A program made the position numbers and the translations under genes. 64,000 bases of DNA, from the NCBI RefSeq assembly GCF_003184185.1, contig NZ_QHJG01000022.1, positions 1-64,000 on the forward strand, in the 5' to 3' direction. The first letter of the stretch is position 1. Each line of letters begins with the position of its first letter. The notes beneath the pieces are model-generated. The model was not told the DNA's origin and ran no database searches. It worked only from the letters and a program-made list of their open reading frames with translations. Shown here in pieces: positions 55,944 to 64,000 of the stretch. The stretch comes from Legionella qingyii (GTDB lineage Bacteria > Pseudomonadota > Gammaproteobacteria > Legionellales > Legionellaceae).

Positions 55944-56765
55944 TCAACTATTTGCCCTCATTTTTTTATACCCCATAATGATTAACAACATTAATAAAGT
56001 AACAGGTGTAATAAAGAGCATCATCAATGGCCACAAATTAGATCCTGCAAACAATGCGAAAACAGTATAAACCAGTAAAGGAAGACTAATTAATAAAGGA
56101 ATGCAAGCAAGCTTCCGCCAGCTACCCGACCATTTCCATAACAATCTAAGCTGTAAAATCCAGTATATGGGGATAGAAAAATAAAGTAATTGCACGAATA
56201 GAATATCCCAAGTTGAAAGAGGTTCTTGAGGTATTTTCACACTAGCTTGCTGCTGTTGATTCAACTCATTGACCCAAGAAGCCTTGGGATTCGATATTGT
56301 ATCCTTATCCTCCTCCCATTTAGCCGAAATCGAGATGGACTGAGTTTCCAGAGGCTGCCAATTGGCATTATAAACAGTGACCATTATTGAATCGATCTTT
56401 GTTTCCCTGAAATAAGACACCCAAGCAATAGCTTGACCGTCACCTACAGGGTAGGCTTGGGAGGGATTCATACGGATATTAGTCTTGATTTCCTGTCCAA
56501 GATATTTTCCTATTGCCTGGAAACGTAATGGCTCCTCGCTTTGATAATGAATAAGAACATATAGCGATTCGTCTTGATGCAATACTGCAGGTGATGCAGG
56601 GCTTGTCTCGCTCAGTTCTACATTCAGGGCACTCGCCATGGTGGTATAAGTTAACAAGAGTCCGATAAGAACAATTAGAACACATTTATTTCGAGAAACT
56701 CCAGAGCTAAAGAATGATTCATTGCTAGAGTAACACGCTCTGCTAAAGAAACGATTCCATGCCAT
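55944..56765 (-). CDS. Hypothetical membrane protein with periplasmic domain
   Basis: A 273-aa protein I cannot place in a family. One hydrophobic segment near residues 27-47 (CVLIVLIGLLLTYTTMASA) looks like a signal or anchor. A beta-rich domain of about 120 residues follows, and the C-terminus has three membrane helices from about 185 to 265. The middle part (DQDESLYVLIHYQSEEPLRF-like) is probably periplasmic. The start may be further downstream, at an internal Met before the hydrophobic segment. No neighbour suggests a role. Confidence 0.65.
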   Translation of the reverse strand: MAWNRFFSRACYSSNESFFSSGVSRNKCVLIVLIGLLLTYTTMASALNVELSETSPASPAVLHQDESLYVLIHYQSEEPLRFQAIGKYLGQEIKTNIRMNPSQAYPVGDGQAIAWVSYFRETKIDSIMVTVYNANWQPLETQSISISAKWEEDKDTISNPKASWVNELNQQQQASVKIPQEPLSTWDILFVQLLYFSIPIYWILQLRLLWKWSGSWRKLACIPLLISLPLLVYTVFALFAGSNLWPLMMLFITPVTLLMLLIIMGYKKMRANS

Positions 56766-56924
56766 GGTATCCCTTGAATAAAATAGATAATTACAGATTA
56801 GTATGACAAAACATATCGGTCAAACAGGAACTGCCCAGAGGCTCACTTAGACAGCCAATTTTAATAAAAATATTGAGAAAGAAATAACTCCCGTATTAGT
56901 TTTGTTAACACGGGAGTTCTGGGA

Positions 56925-57164
56925 TTAGTGTCGTGTTTTTTCCATTGCTTGACCTAATAGCCAATCAAAACTCACCTCAAGCTCATCAGCAATTTTCTGC
57001 ATAGAAGGAGCATCCAGAGCAACACCATATAATAGTGCCTCTATTTTAAATTTAGGTAATTCAAATAGTTTAGAACATACTTGAACACGTTCGGTCATTA
57101 AGGCTGGAACACCTAGCTCATCAAGCTCATAGTTCAAACGTTCAGTGAGTTTTTTGTTTGACAT
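56925..57164 (-). CDS. Small XRE/CI-repressor-like HTH protein
   Basis: A 79-aa protein with a helix-turn-helix of the lambda-repressor type. MSNKKLTERLNYELDELGVP leads into MTERVQVCSKLF, and then LDAPSMQKIADELEVSFDWLLGQ, the usual end of XRE domains. GAGGAG lies at ideal distance from the ATG. It may be a solitary DNA-binding regulator; no toxin gene or prophage genes lie beside it. Confidence 0.75.
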   Translation of the reverse strand: MSNKKLTERLNYELDELGVPALMTERVQVCSKLFELPKFKIEALLYGVALDAPSMQKIADELEVSFDWLLGQAMEKTRH

Positions 57165-57343
57165 GTTAATCTCCTCTTGACTTTTTATCAGTGTAAAACA
57201 CTTAAGCTTAAGGCTTGATTAACAAATAAATTTTTTACAAAAAAAAATTTGTGCTTGGAAAAATCAATAAATGAGCATATTAATAATTTCTTAAGCATTC
57301 TCAGATAAAATCCCGTGATTTTTCATTTGAATGAGAGAAGTTA

Positions 57344-58960
57344 ATGCGATATCAATTTAACCCCCATCGCCATGTCAAAATTTGGCTTAGTCAAGATAGA
57401 AATAGTTTTTTAAACTTAGAAAATCAAAAACGCCTCATTAAAATGCGTTATTTAAATCCTGATGATGAAATTCATTTTGTATATGACTCCCGTTTGCTAA
57501 ATCCCAAGGCTCAGGAAGACCTAAAGCAGTTTTGTAATAAACATCATATTACTCCTATGGATGTTGCCACTTTAAAGGGGAACAATGAAACTGAGCACCA
57601 ATTGTTGGAGCATTATTCAAACGAAATTAAGTGCTTGGGGCGGGGGGGAAATTTGGCAGTTGCAAGTGATATTTTGCGATGGATAGAGGATATTTATAAG
57701 CTTGGAACTTATGCGGATTTTGATACACGGATAGATACGCGAGGTCTTCCGGCTCTAATCGAAGTCGAGCACCCTTTATTATTAAGCATGGGTAGCATAA
57801 AAATCGCCTCTTCAGAAAGCCTGGTAATCAATAATGATATTATTGCTGTGGTTGACCCAAATGATGCCCTACCTTATGTAAAAAAGGTCCAGGACACTAT
57901 TCTTAAAAATTTAACCACCAAGCATCGTTTATTTTCTAGCTATTTTGATCAAGTAAGAAGGCTTTACAATAGTGTATTGGGTGATGAGGTAGGGGGCCTG
58001 TTCTTAAGTCTGTCAGCCGGAAATGAATTGCAGATAAGTGAAGAACTTGACCAATTAAGAGCATCAACTAACTCCATGCCTGAGCTTAGATTTAAAATTG
58101 AACAGCAATATAAGGATAATCAATCATTCTGTAGGAAAAAAAGCACCAACGTTGTGGACTGTGCTCAGGAAATTAGAAAAAGTGCGGCAAGTTGGCTGGT
58201 TTGGCTTATTACCCCTAAGGCTATTTATCAGGAGTTAAAAAAATTAGCCGCTATTAAAAATGATGAAGAATTAGTCTCTAAAGTACGTCAAAATCAACGC
58301 CTGCAACTTTTAAAAAGTAGCGTTGTTTATACCACAGGACCAGGTGCATTATTAAACGGGTTGCTCAGTCAATATTTACTTTCTGATAGTAATACAATTA
58401 AACAGGATAAAATAAATACTTTTGCTTTTTCTCATTACGGTTTGGAGAAGCGTTTTATTTCTAAAAACTACATTCCATTTGCATCAAGTTTAAAAACTGT
58501 AAATGCGCTTCAAAATGAGGGTACTATAGGTAAATGTAATGACTTATCCTGGTTAAAAGAAGGGCAAGAGGCTATTCACTCAAGAGAAGAGATTATTCGA
58601 AAAAAACAAGGGCATCTAAAAATAATTCTACCGCAAGAGCTAGGTAAACTAAAACAGCTAATCACAAAACATATTGCTAAATTAGACCGCGATTTGCATA
58701 GCCCATTTCGTTTTTATCGTGCTCATGCCCGGATGCAAAAATTGGGGGTGTTAAAAGATATATTAAATTTGTTCAACGAAAATTATTTTGATAAAGAACA
58801 GCTCAACATGATTATGCAAAAATATTCTTCCGAAGATATTTTTGCAAGTATTGGGACCAGTCGTACCCAGACACTAATTAAAGAGATTACACGTTTTGCA
58901 AAAAAGGCCGAGGTATATCAGCTTGACGAAGAGGATGGGCGTATTGCTTATAAGGTTTAA
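57344..58960 (+). CDS. Putative glycosyltransferase with DxD motif, effector candidate
   Basis: A 538-aa protein whose first 200 residues resemble the TcdA/TcdB-like glycosyltransferase fold. ASDILRWIEDIYKLGTYADF is followed by DTRID, and the DxD is Asp125-Phe-Asp127. This matches the SDxLR...GG-xY-xD-x-D pattern of toxins and Legionella glucosyltransferase effectors such as the SetA type. The rest is helical and charged and is not recognised. The C-terminal tail (KKAEVYQLDEEDGRIAYKV) has an acidic patch like Dot/Icm signals. A G7 run at 57643-57649 is in frame. Target and sugar are unknown. Confidence 0.7.
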   Translation: MRYQFNPHRHVKIWLSQDRNSFLNLENQKRLIKMRYLNPDDEIHFVYDSRLLNPKAQEDLKQFCNKHHITPMDVATLKGNNETEHQLLEHYSNEIKCLGRGGNLAVASDILRWIEDIYKLGTYADFDTRIDTRGLPALIEVEHPLLLSMGSIKIASSESLVINNDIIAVVDPNDALPYVKKVQDTILKNLTTKHRLFSSYFDQVRRLYNSVLGDEVGGLFLSLSAGNELQISEELDQLRASTNSMPELRFKIEQQYKDNQSFCRKKSTNVVDCAQEIRKSAASWLVWLITPKAIYQELKKLAAIKNDEELVSKVRQNQRLQLLKSSVVYTTGPGALLNGLLSQYLLSDSNTIKQDKINTFAFSHYGLEKRFISKNYIPFASSLKTVNALQNEGTIGKCNDLSWLKEGQEAIHSREEIIRKKQGHLKIILPQELGKLKQLITKHIAKLDRDLHSPFRFYRAHARMQKLGVLKDILNLFNENYFDKEQLNMIMQKYSSEDIFASIGTSRTQTLIKEITRFAKKAEVYQLDEEDGRIAYKV

Positions 58961-59094
58961 TTCAGCAGAAAATTTGCAGTATTTGCTTAAGGCCATACTG
59001 CAAACCTCATGGAGTGCTTCTTTTAAAGGAAGGTTTTCCATCTTAAAATTCTATCAATCACCTATTCATTTATGGAGTCTGACGTGTTCATGCA

Positions 59095-59610
59095 CTAAGA
59101 GAAATTGAATAACACCAAGCCATTATTGTCTTCACCATTACTGATAGTGCAAGACCAATCAACCACTAATTTTTGTTGATGGAGAATGGGATCGAAGAAA
59201 TCCACATGTAGTATCGCAGTATTGTCCTCAAAAACACTTAATCGACCAGAAAGCGTTAAGACCTCCCCCGAAGAACTCTCTATAAAAATTTTCATGGAGG
59301 TGGTTACAGTATCGATTAAACGATCATTAACATTCTCTTTGCCATGAAAATACTGGGTAAAATTAAATCGTGTTGTGGCTCCATCTAATTTACTTCTTAA
59401 TTGCTCCTGAAGTTTGGAGCCTGTCACTTGACAGTTATCGAAATGAACAATAGCTCGGACATCATTACCACTCTCAACCGCGGCCACCAATTGCGGAAAA
59501 TCAGTGATATTGTTAGTAGGGGTAAGAGGAATAGTGTTCGTTTGAGCGTCGGCCTGACTTAAGGAAAGCAGCAGTAAAATTCCAACTACACTTGATTGCC
59601 AAATTCTCAT
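59095..59610 (-). CDS. VirK family secreted protein
   Basis: A 171-aa exported protein of the VirK family, first known from plant-associated bacteria and common in Legionella. The signal peptide is MRIWQSSVVGILLLLSLSQADA. The core has FPQLVAAVESGNDVRAIVHF followed by DNCQVTG, with one conserved Cys and a second in VVDWSCTI that may form a disulfide. The ATG at 59610 has GGAGGA upstream and opens the signal peptide. Function is unknown. It is convergent with the glycosyltransferase gene. Confidence 0.8.
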   Translation of the reverse strand: MRIWQSSVVGILLLLSLSQADAQTNTIPLTPTNNITDFPQLVAAVESGNDVRAIVHFDNCQVTGSKLQEQLRSKLDGATTRFNFTQYFHGKENVNDRLIDTVTTSMKIFIESSSGEVLTLSGRLSVFEDNTAILHVDFFDPILHQQKLVVDWSCTISNGEDNNGLVLFNFS

Positions 59611-59863
59611 AGTGTCCTCCGTGACTTTTAGCTTATTTGGAATTTTCTTTATAAGGAAGAAATGAGTCCTTCCATCATTATTCCGCCATTTAAACATGAG
59701 ACTTTAGATACATTAAGTGTAGTTCCATGTTCCATTTTGTCCATATTTTTTTATTTTTATAGAACTTATGAATACATTTTGAGGCTTTTATGCCCCTATA
59801 TCCAAGTTGCTTTCATTTAGAGAATATGATTTGATTTGAGAAAGGAATTAACTAATTAGTAAA

Positions 59864-61432
59864 ATGATTTACGCCCTCGCTGTGCTTATTTTAATCTTTC
59901 TACTAATTGTAGTGGATCAGCATTTTATATCATTGAATCGAATAATCCCGATTTTATCTTCTTATGCATCAAAACATAATGCTTTGGAGCACGAAGATTT
60001 GTTGGCTCTTTTTGATAAATTTAATTATCAACACGATGATGGTGTATGTCATGGTTTTACATTAACCTGGGCTCAAGAAGCAGCGCTAGGATTAGACCAT
60101 CAATTTTATAATCGCCTAAATCTGATTAAAAGGGAAAAACAGACTTTACCCAATAGCCTGTACGCCATTACTGAAAAAATAAAATCAAGTCAAACTCTCT
60201 CTAAAAAGGAACAAAAACGAAATGAAATAAGACCTTTTTTTGAAGCCATATGCCTGGCTCAGTCTCCTGATGATTATTATGAATTCTATGCTCAATCACT
60301 CCAACAATCTAATATCGATGCGATCTACAAAATGATCCAACTTCATTTTTGTAGAACTCAAAATGTAGTTAAAAAATTATTTGGCAAAACAATGAGTTTT
60401 GCATCCCCTGAAGGCGTCAACAAATTTTTGAATAATCTCAATGAAATCCTCCTCATTAAAAATGATGTCGTAATAGTATGTAGTAGCGAAGAGCATACAG
60501 TAGGCTTTAAAAAGCATAAAAACAATGTATGGCTATTCATGAATATCAACCAATTATATGAACAAAGTGAGGAGTATCCTTATCAACTTTTAACAAGCGA
60601 AGAACTTTGCCCAGCTCTATATCACTCTCTTTTTGAGACCAGTAAACAATTAGTAATTCACTGCGCCTTCATTGCAAAACCTGGGCAAAGAAAATTAACC
60701 CAGAAAATACAATCTCTTGATGAATTGTACCCGGTCAATTTAGAGTGTACTCAAATTAGTAATTGTCGTGGTTATGGTGCACTGTCCATTGGAGTTCAAA
60801 ATGATGACTGGAATACGGTCTCCAAAATACTGAGATTACATAATAAATCCCCTGTAATCAGCCAATCCGAATTAGAGCATGCATTCTTTTATGCCGCAGC
60901 ATGCAATCGTTCGAATATTATGAATCAACTGAGAAATATTCCAAAAATAGATATCAACATTCCTTGTAATAAGGGTCGCTCGCCTCTTGGTATTGCCTGT
61001 GAGTATGGAAATGAAAGCGTGGTGCAATTATTGCTACGCGATAAAAATATTAAGGTGAATATCAAGGACACCAAAGAAATGACACCCTTAATGCTGGCCT
61101 GTAAATCTTATTATACCCAAAAAAATCCTGCACTATTTAGGTTGCTTTTAGACGCTGGAGCCAATATCGCGCTCACGAACCTCAATGGAGAAACCGCTTA
61201 TGAGATTGCAGAAAATCACGATAATCAGGCAGCACTGAATGTGCTGGCATCTTATAGTTTAAAAACGTCCCATCAATTCACTTCTGATGCATCCCCTGCG
61301 CGGGTCTCTACAACAAGGACATCGTCAAACACGATGCTTTCGTTTTTAAAGCATACTTTTTTTGATAAGCACGATGAACCCACCTCTGCAGAAGAAGCAT
61401 TATGTAGTTCTGGAAACTCAAAGGTTACATAA
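59864..61432 (+). CDS. Ankyrin protein with papain-like (YopT/C58-type) N-terminal domain, effector candidate
   Basis: A 522-aa protein with three parts. Residues 3-17 are hydrophobic. Residues about 40-240 hold a possible cysteine-protease triad: Cys62 in DDGVCHGFTLTWA, His211 in SSEEHTVGF, and Asn227 in VWLFMNIN, an order and spacing seen in C58/YopT-like domains. Residues about 310-460 contain ankyrin repeats (GRSPLGIACEYGNESVVQLL, then MTPLMLACKSYY, and ALFRLLLDAGANIALTNLNG). The tail is Ser/Thr rich with an acidic patch. Such domain mixes are typical of Dot/Icm effectors. Protease activity is not proven, and Asn replaces the commoner Asp. Confidence 0.72.
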   Translation: MIYALAVLILIFLLIVVDQHFISLNRIIPILSSYASKHNALEHEDLLALFDKFNYQHDDGVCHGFTLTWAQEAALGLDHQFYNRLNLIKREKQTLPNSLYAITEKIKSSQTLSKKEQKRNEIRPFFEAICLAQSPDDYYEFYAQSLQQSNIDAIYKMIQLHFCRTQNVVKKLFGKTMSFASPEGVNKFLNNLNEILLIKNDVVIVCSSEEHTVGFKKHKNNVWLFMNINQLYEQSEEYPYQLLTSEELCPALYHSLFETSKQLVIHCAFIAKPGQRKLTQKIQSLDELYPVNLECTQISNCRGYGALSIGVQNDDWNTVSKILRLHNKSPVISQSELEHAFFYAAACNRSNIMNQLRNIPKIDINIPCNKGRSPLGIACEYGNESVVQLLLRDKNIKVNIKDTKEMTPLMLACKSYYTQKNPALFRLLLDAGANIALTNLNGETAYEIAENHDNQAALNVLASYSLKTSHQFTSDASPARVSTTRTSSNTMLSFLKHTFFDKHDEPTSAEEALCSSGNSKVT

Positions 61433-61559
61433 AGAGAATAAAATAATATTAAATCAATGCATGAATTTTAAAAACCTGAATTTACACAAAACTCATCTCC
61501 AATTGATTTTACAAATTTTGTTTTGTACTCTTTCTAATTTTTCACATGCAAAAAATTCC

Positions 61560-62297
61560 ATGTCCAATTTAAAAAACAAAGTTGCTATTATAACTGGCTC
61601 TACCAGCGGAATAGGAGAGGGTATTGCTAAAATGCTCTCTGCTGCAGGCGCAAAAACAGTGATTAACTCTGTTAACTCAATTGAAAAAGGGGAAAAACTA
61701 GCACAAGAATTAGGTAATGCACGATACATTCAAGGGAATATAGCCCTCGAAGAAGATTGCAAGCGGATTATCACTGAAACAGCATGTCATTTTGGTCAAA
61801 TTGATATATTAATCAATAATGCAGGACAATCCCTGCGTAATAATGGAGACATACTCGATATAAGCAATGATGATTTTAGTCAAATCCTGAATACCAACGT
61901 CGTCGGTACCTGGTGCCTCATCCGTGAAGCCCTACCCTATCTTAAAGAGTCCGGTGATGGAAATATTATTAATATAACTTCTTGTGCCGGAATTGATCCT
62001 GCATCAGCATCGAGCGCTATCCCCTACTCCATTGCTAAAGCTGCAATTAATCATTTAACCAAGTTTTTAGCAAAACACTGTGGCCCTGAAATAAGAGCCA
62101 ATGCAATAGCCCCTGGGTTAATCATGACTCCTCGTGCAGAAAACTTTAGCGAAGCGGTTAATAAATTTAAAAACCACACACCAATAAAACGAGTAGGTAA
62201 ACCAGAAGATATTGCTGAACTGGTTCTAGCAATCATTAAGTCAAATTACATCAATGGAGAAATAATTTTAGCTGACGGTGGATTTTCTACTGTATAA
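61560..62297 (+). CDS. Short-chain dehydrogenase/reductase (SDR)
   Basis: A 245-aa classical SDR that oxidises or reduces a substrate using NAD(P). The cofactor motif is TGSTSGIGEG, followed by the NNAG motif, Ser in NITSCAG and the YSIAK catalytic pair; NAIAPGLIMTP follows. The ATG at 61560 gives the standard length. An in-frame ATG at 61459 would add a hydrophobic leader (LILQILFCTLSNFSHA), which is unusual for the family and without a ribosome site. The substrate is unknown. It follows the ankyrin gene on the same strand. Confidence 0.88.
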   Translation: MSNLKNKVAIITGSTSGIGEGIAKMLSAAGAKTVINSVNSIEKGEKLAQELGNARYIQGNIALEEDCKRIITETACHFGQIDILINNAGQSLRNNGDILDISNDDFSQILNTNVVGTWCLIREALPYLKESGDGNIINITSCAGIDPASASSAIPYSIAKAAINHLTKFLAKHCGPEIRANAIAPGLIMTPRAENFSEAVNKFKNHTPIKRVGKPEDIAELVLAIIKSNYINGEIILADGGFSTV

Positions 62298-62697
62298 ATC
62301 GCAAGATAACTAAAAATTGAATTCCAATATAATCCAACTATGATGATAGTTCTCTCTGGGTTAATCTTCTGAAATATCTTCATCTTTTTGACAAAGAAAT
62401 CTTAATGTCTACCACCTTTTTTTTCATTTATTAAATAGGGCATATTTTTTATTCATTTTTACTTTATTACCTCACTTTTCGGACAACCAAAATTAAATTG
62501 CTCAAAACCACTTTTAATTCCTGAAGAAATATGTCATCTATTTATCTTACATATTCAAGATGATATCAAACGCTTATCAACTGTTTGACATTTATGCAAG
62601 TTAAAAACCAACGGCTTTGCGCTATCTCTTAGATAAATCAAGCCAATTTATATTCATTTTTTTAAAGCGAAAATTGACCTAGGAGAAGGATAAAGAT
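62298..62697. other. 400-bp gap after the SDR gene
   Basis: Strongly AT-rich, with no gene or clear hairpin. It probably holds the promoter of the small ORF and aminotransferase pair. Confidence 0.4.
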
Positions 62698-62850
62698 ATG
62701 GATTTAGGAGAATATAGTGTTCAAAAAACATTGGGAAAAGATGTAAATCTCAAAATAACTCAACAGGAATTTGAAGTTAAAGGAGTCTGCAAAAATTCTT
62801 TATTTACAAGTTCAAGTCTTTATAAACATAAAAGGAAGCAACCCTCATGA
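62698..62850 (+). CDS. 50-aa ORF coupled to the aminotransferase
   Basis: A short ORF beginning MDLGEYSVQKTLGKDVNLKI with the strong site AGGAGAAGGA before the ATG, ending in a basic tail KHKRKQPS. Its stop overlaps the start of the aminotransferase as ATGA, the signature of coupled translation. No known family. It may be a real small protein or a translated leader that governs the next gene. Confidence 0.5.
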   Translation: MDLGEYSVQKTLGKDVNLKITQQEFEVKGVCKNSLFTSSSLYKHKRKQPS

Positions 62851-64000
62851 ATGGACATAACGATTCAATACAACTACGCTCAAATGAAGAATTAACTAAT
62901 TTTAGAAAAAAACATTTTTTACCTACTGCAGGATTTTACCATAAAGAACCAATTCAGCTCGTCAAAGCACAAGATACTTATGTATGGGACTCTGAAGGAA
63001 AACGTTATCTTGATGCCATAGGCGGAATTGTTTGTATCTCAGCCGGACATAATCATCCTAAAATCAAAAAAGCACTGATTGAAGCAATTGAAAGTGATGC
63101 GATTCAACACACAAGCCTTTTGTACTTAAATCAGGCCCCCATCGAAACTGCAGAGCGCTTGCTTGAAGAAGCACCTTATGGCATGGACAGAGTATCGTTT
63201 ACTAATTCCGGTTCAGAAGCCAATGAATTGGCAATTATGGCAGCACGCCATGCGACGGGAGAAACTATGGTAGTGAATGTCCGTCATTCATATCATGGTG
63301 GAACTTCTGCTGCACTTGCTTCATGTGGTCATTCAATATGGCGATTCAAAGGGCAGCCAGTCACTGGTGTAACCTCTGCGCTTGAGCCCTACTGCTATCG
63401 CTGTCCGTTTAAACAAAAACCAGATAGTTGCGATCTATCATGTGCAAAAAATGTTGAAACAACCATCCAGAATTCAACGCATGGAAAGATAGCCGCTTTT
63501 ATACTTGAACCGGTGATGGGTGTAGGTGGATTTATTACCCCTCCCGATGACTATTTTAGAGAGGTTGCCCATATTGTTCATAATTATGGTGGTAAATACA
63601 TCAGTGATGAGGTACAGACCGGAGCAGGCCGCGGTGGCGGTGATCTCTTACTTACAAAAACCTTGGATATTGATGCAGATATGATAACCATGGCTAAAGG
63701 CTTGGGAAATGGCGCTCCAGTTGGCGCTATACTTATGAAAAGTGACGTTGCTGAAACAATGACTGGCAAAACATATTTTAATACGTTTGCAGGTGACCCA
63801 CTTCAAATGATCCAATCCAAGCTTACATTGGAAATTATTAAAGAAGAACAGCTTGTTGAAAATGCTCGTGCCATGGGGGACCTGCTAAAAGACGGTTTCT
63901 GTGAATTACAAAAGAAGCACCCTCTCATTGGAGATGTTCGTGGTCGCGGTTTGCTTTTGGGAATTGAATTAGTCAAAGATCCTCAAACAAAAGTACCTGC
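62847..64000 (+). CDS. Class III PLP-dependent aminotransferase (AGXT2-like), cut by window end
   Basis: The first 384 residues of an aspartate-aminotransferase-family class III enzyme, which moves amino groups using pyridoxal phosphate. The start MNGHNDSIQLRSNEE is followed by YVWDSEGKRYLDAIGGI. The cofactor site shows TNSGSEANELA, SYHGGTSAALA, ISDEVQTGAGRGG and the Lys in ITMAKGLGNGAPVGA. VRGRGLLLGIEL is near the visible end. Relatives include alanine-glyoxylate aminotransferase 2. A Cys-rich insert (PYCYRCPFKQKPDSCDLSC) is notable. The ATG is coupled to the preceding ORF; about 40-60 residues are missing beyond the window. Confidence 0.9.
   Translation, partial: MNGHNDSIQLRSNEELTNFRKKHFLPTAGFYHKEPIQLVKAQDTYVWDSEGKRYLDAIGGIVCISAGHNHPKIKKALIEAIESDAIQHTSLLYLNQAPIETAERLLEEAPYGMDRVSFTNSGSEANELAIMAARHATGETMVVNVRHSYHGGTSAALASCGHSIWRFKGQPVTGVTSALEPYCYRCPFKQKPDSCDLSCAKNVETTIQNSTHGKIAAFILEPVMGVGGFITPPDDYFREVAHIVHNYGGKYISDEVQTGAGRGGGDLLLTKTLDIDADMITMAKGLGNGAPVGAILMKSDVAETMTGKTYFNTFAGDPLQMIQSKLTLEIIKEEQLVENARAMGDLLKDGFCELQKKHPLIGDVRGRGLLLGIELVKDPQTKVP

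Noticed and set aside
57643..57649. Run of seven G bases in the glycosyltransferase gene as a frameshift
   Set aside because: The frame on both sides gives continuous, family-like sequence (CLGRGGNLAVASDILRW), so no shift is needed.

Overview
The window looks like a chromosome segment of a Legionella species. It is AT-rich. It carries the helCBA heavy-metal efflux operon, which is named from Legionella. It also has several proteins that resemble Dot/Icm effectors: a Fic protein, a DxD glycosyltransferase, an ankyrin protein with a papain-like head and a PTP-like inositol phosphatase. The species cannot be fixed from the sequence alone.

Layout. 1-9.2 kb: PTP-like phytase, alpha/beta hydrolase with a NemA-type flavin reductase, UspA, a broken capA-like gene, an FtsH paralogue, and an erythromycin-esterase-like protein with a dienelactone-hydrolase-like partner. 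9.5-14.1 kb: five genes on the plus strand (unknown, SerB-like HAD phosphatase, SerA-like dehydrogenase, unknown, QueE). 14.1-17.6 kb: a palindromic repeat, a possible structured RNA, a zinc-ribbon protein, a DUF523 protein and a copper P-type ATPase. 17.6-30.2 kb: a giant polyketide synthase without acyltransferase domains, followed by a predicted papain-like protein. 30.7-38.1 kb: a RecB-nuclease/helicase fusion, small unknown proteins, a transposase scrap, a Fic protein, and an effector-like gene with an extreme GC-rich patch. 38.2-46.4 kb: quinol nitric oxide reductase, AlkA, RtcB with archease, a CHMI-like isomerase, a drug/metabolite exporter with an AraC regulator, and an unknown protein. 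46.7-54.9 kb: a 49-aa membrane peptide, Hsp20, a DUF6790-like protein, helCBA and a cupredoxin. 55.2-64 kb: cold-shock protein, a small repressor-like protein, a glycosyltransferase effector candidate, VirK, an ankyrin/papain-like protein, an SDR, and a class III aminotransferase that runs off the end and is coupled to a 50-aa ORF.

How the genes work together. Metal handling is covered by HelCBA, the Cu-ATPase and the cupredoxin. Stress and repair functions include UspA, Hsp20, CspA, FtsH, AlkA, RtcB/archease and NorB. The least explained system is the orphan AT-less PKS. It has three KS domains, two KRs, a DH whose catalytic His appears replaced, three carrier domains (the first degenerate) and a terminal condensation-like domain. 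A predicted cysteine-protease-fold protein sits directly behind it.

Three caveats about the sequence itself. A 12-base match to an Illumina adapter end lies exactly at the deletion junction of the capA pseudogene. A dispersed palindromic repeat supplies the stop codon and last 14 residues of the phytase. A 75-bp patch with 79% GC lies inside an otherwise AT-rich gene.
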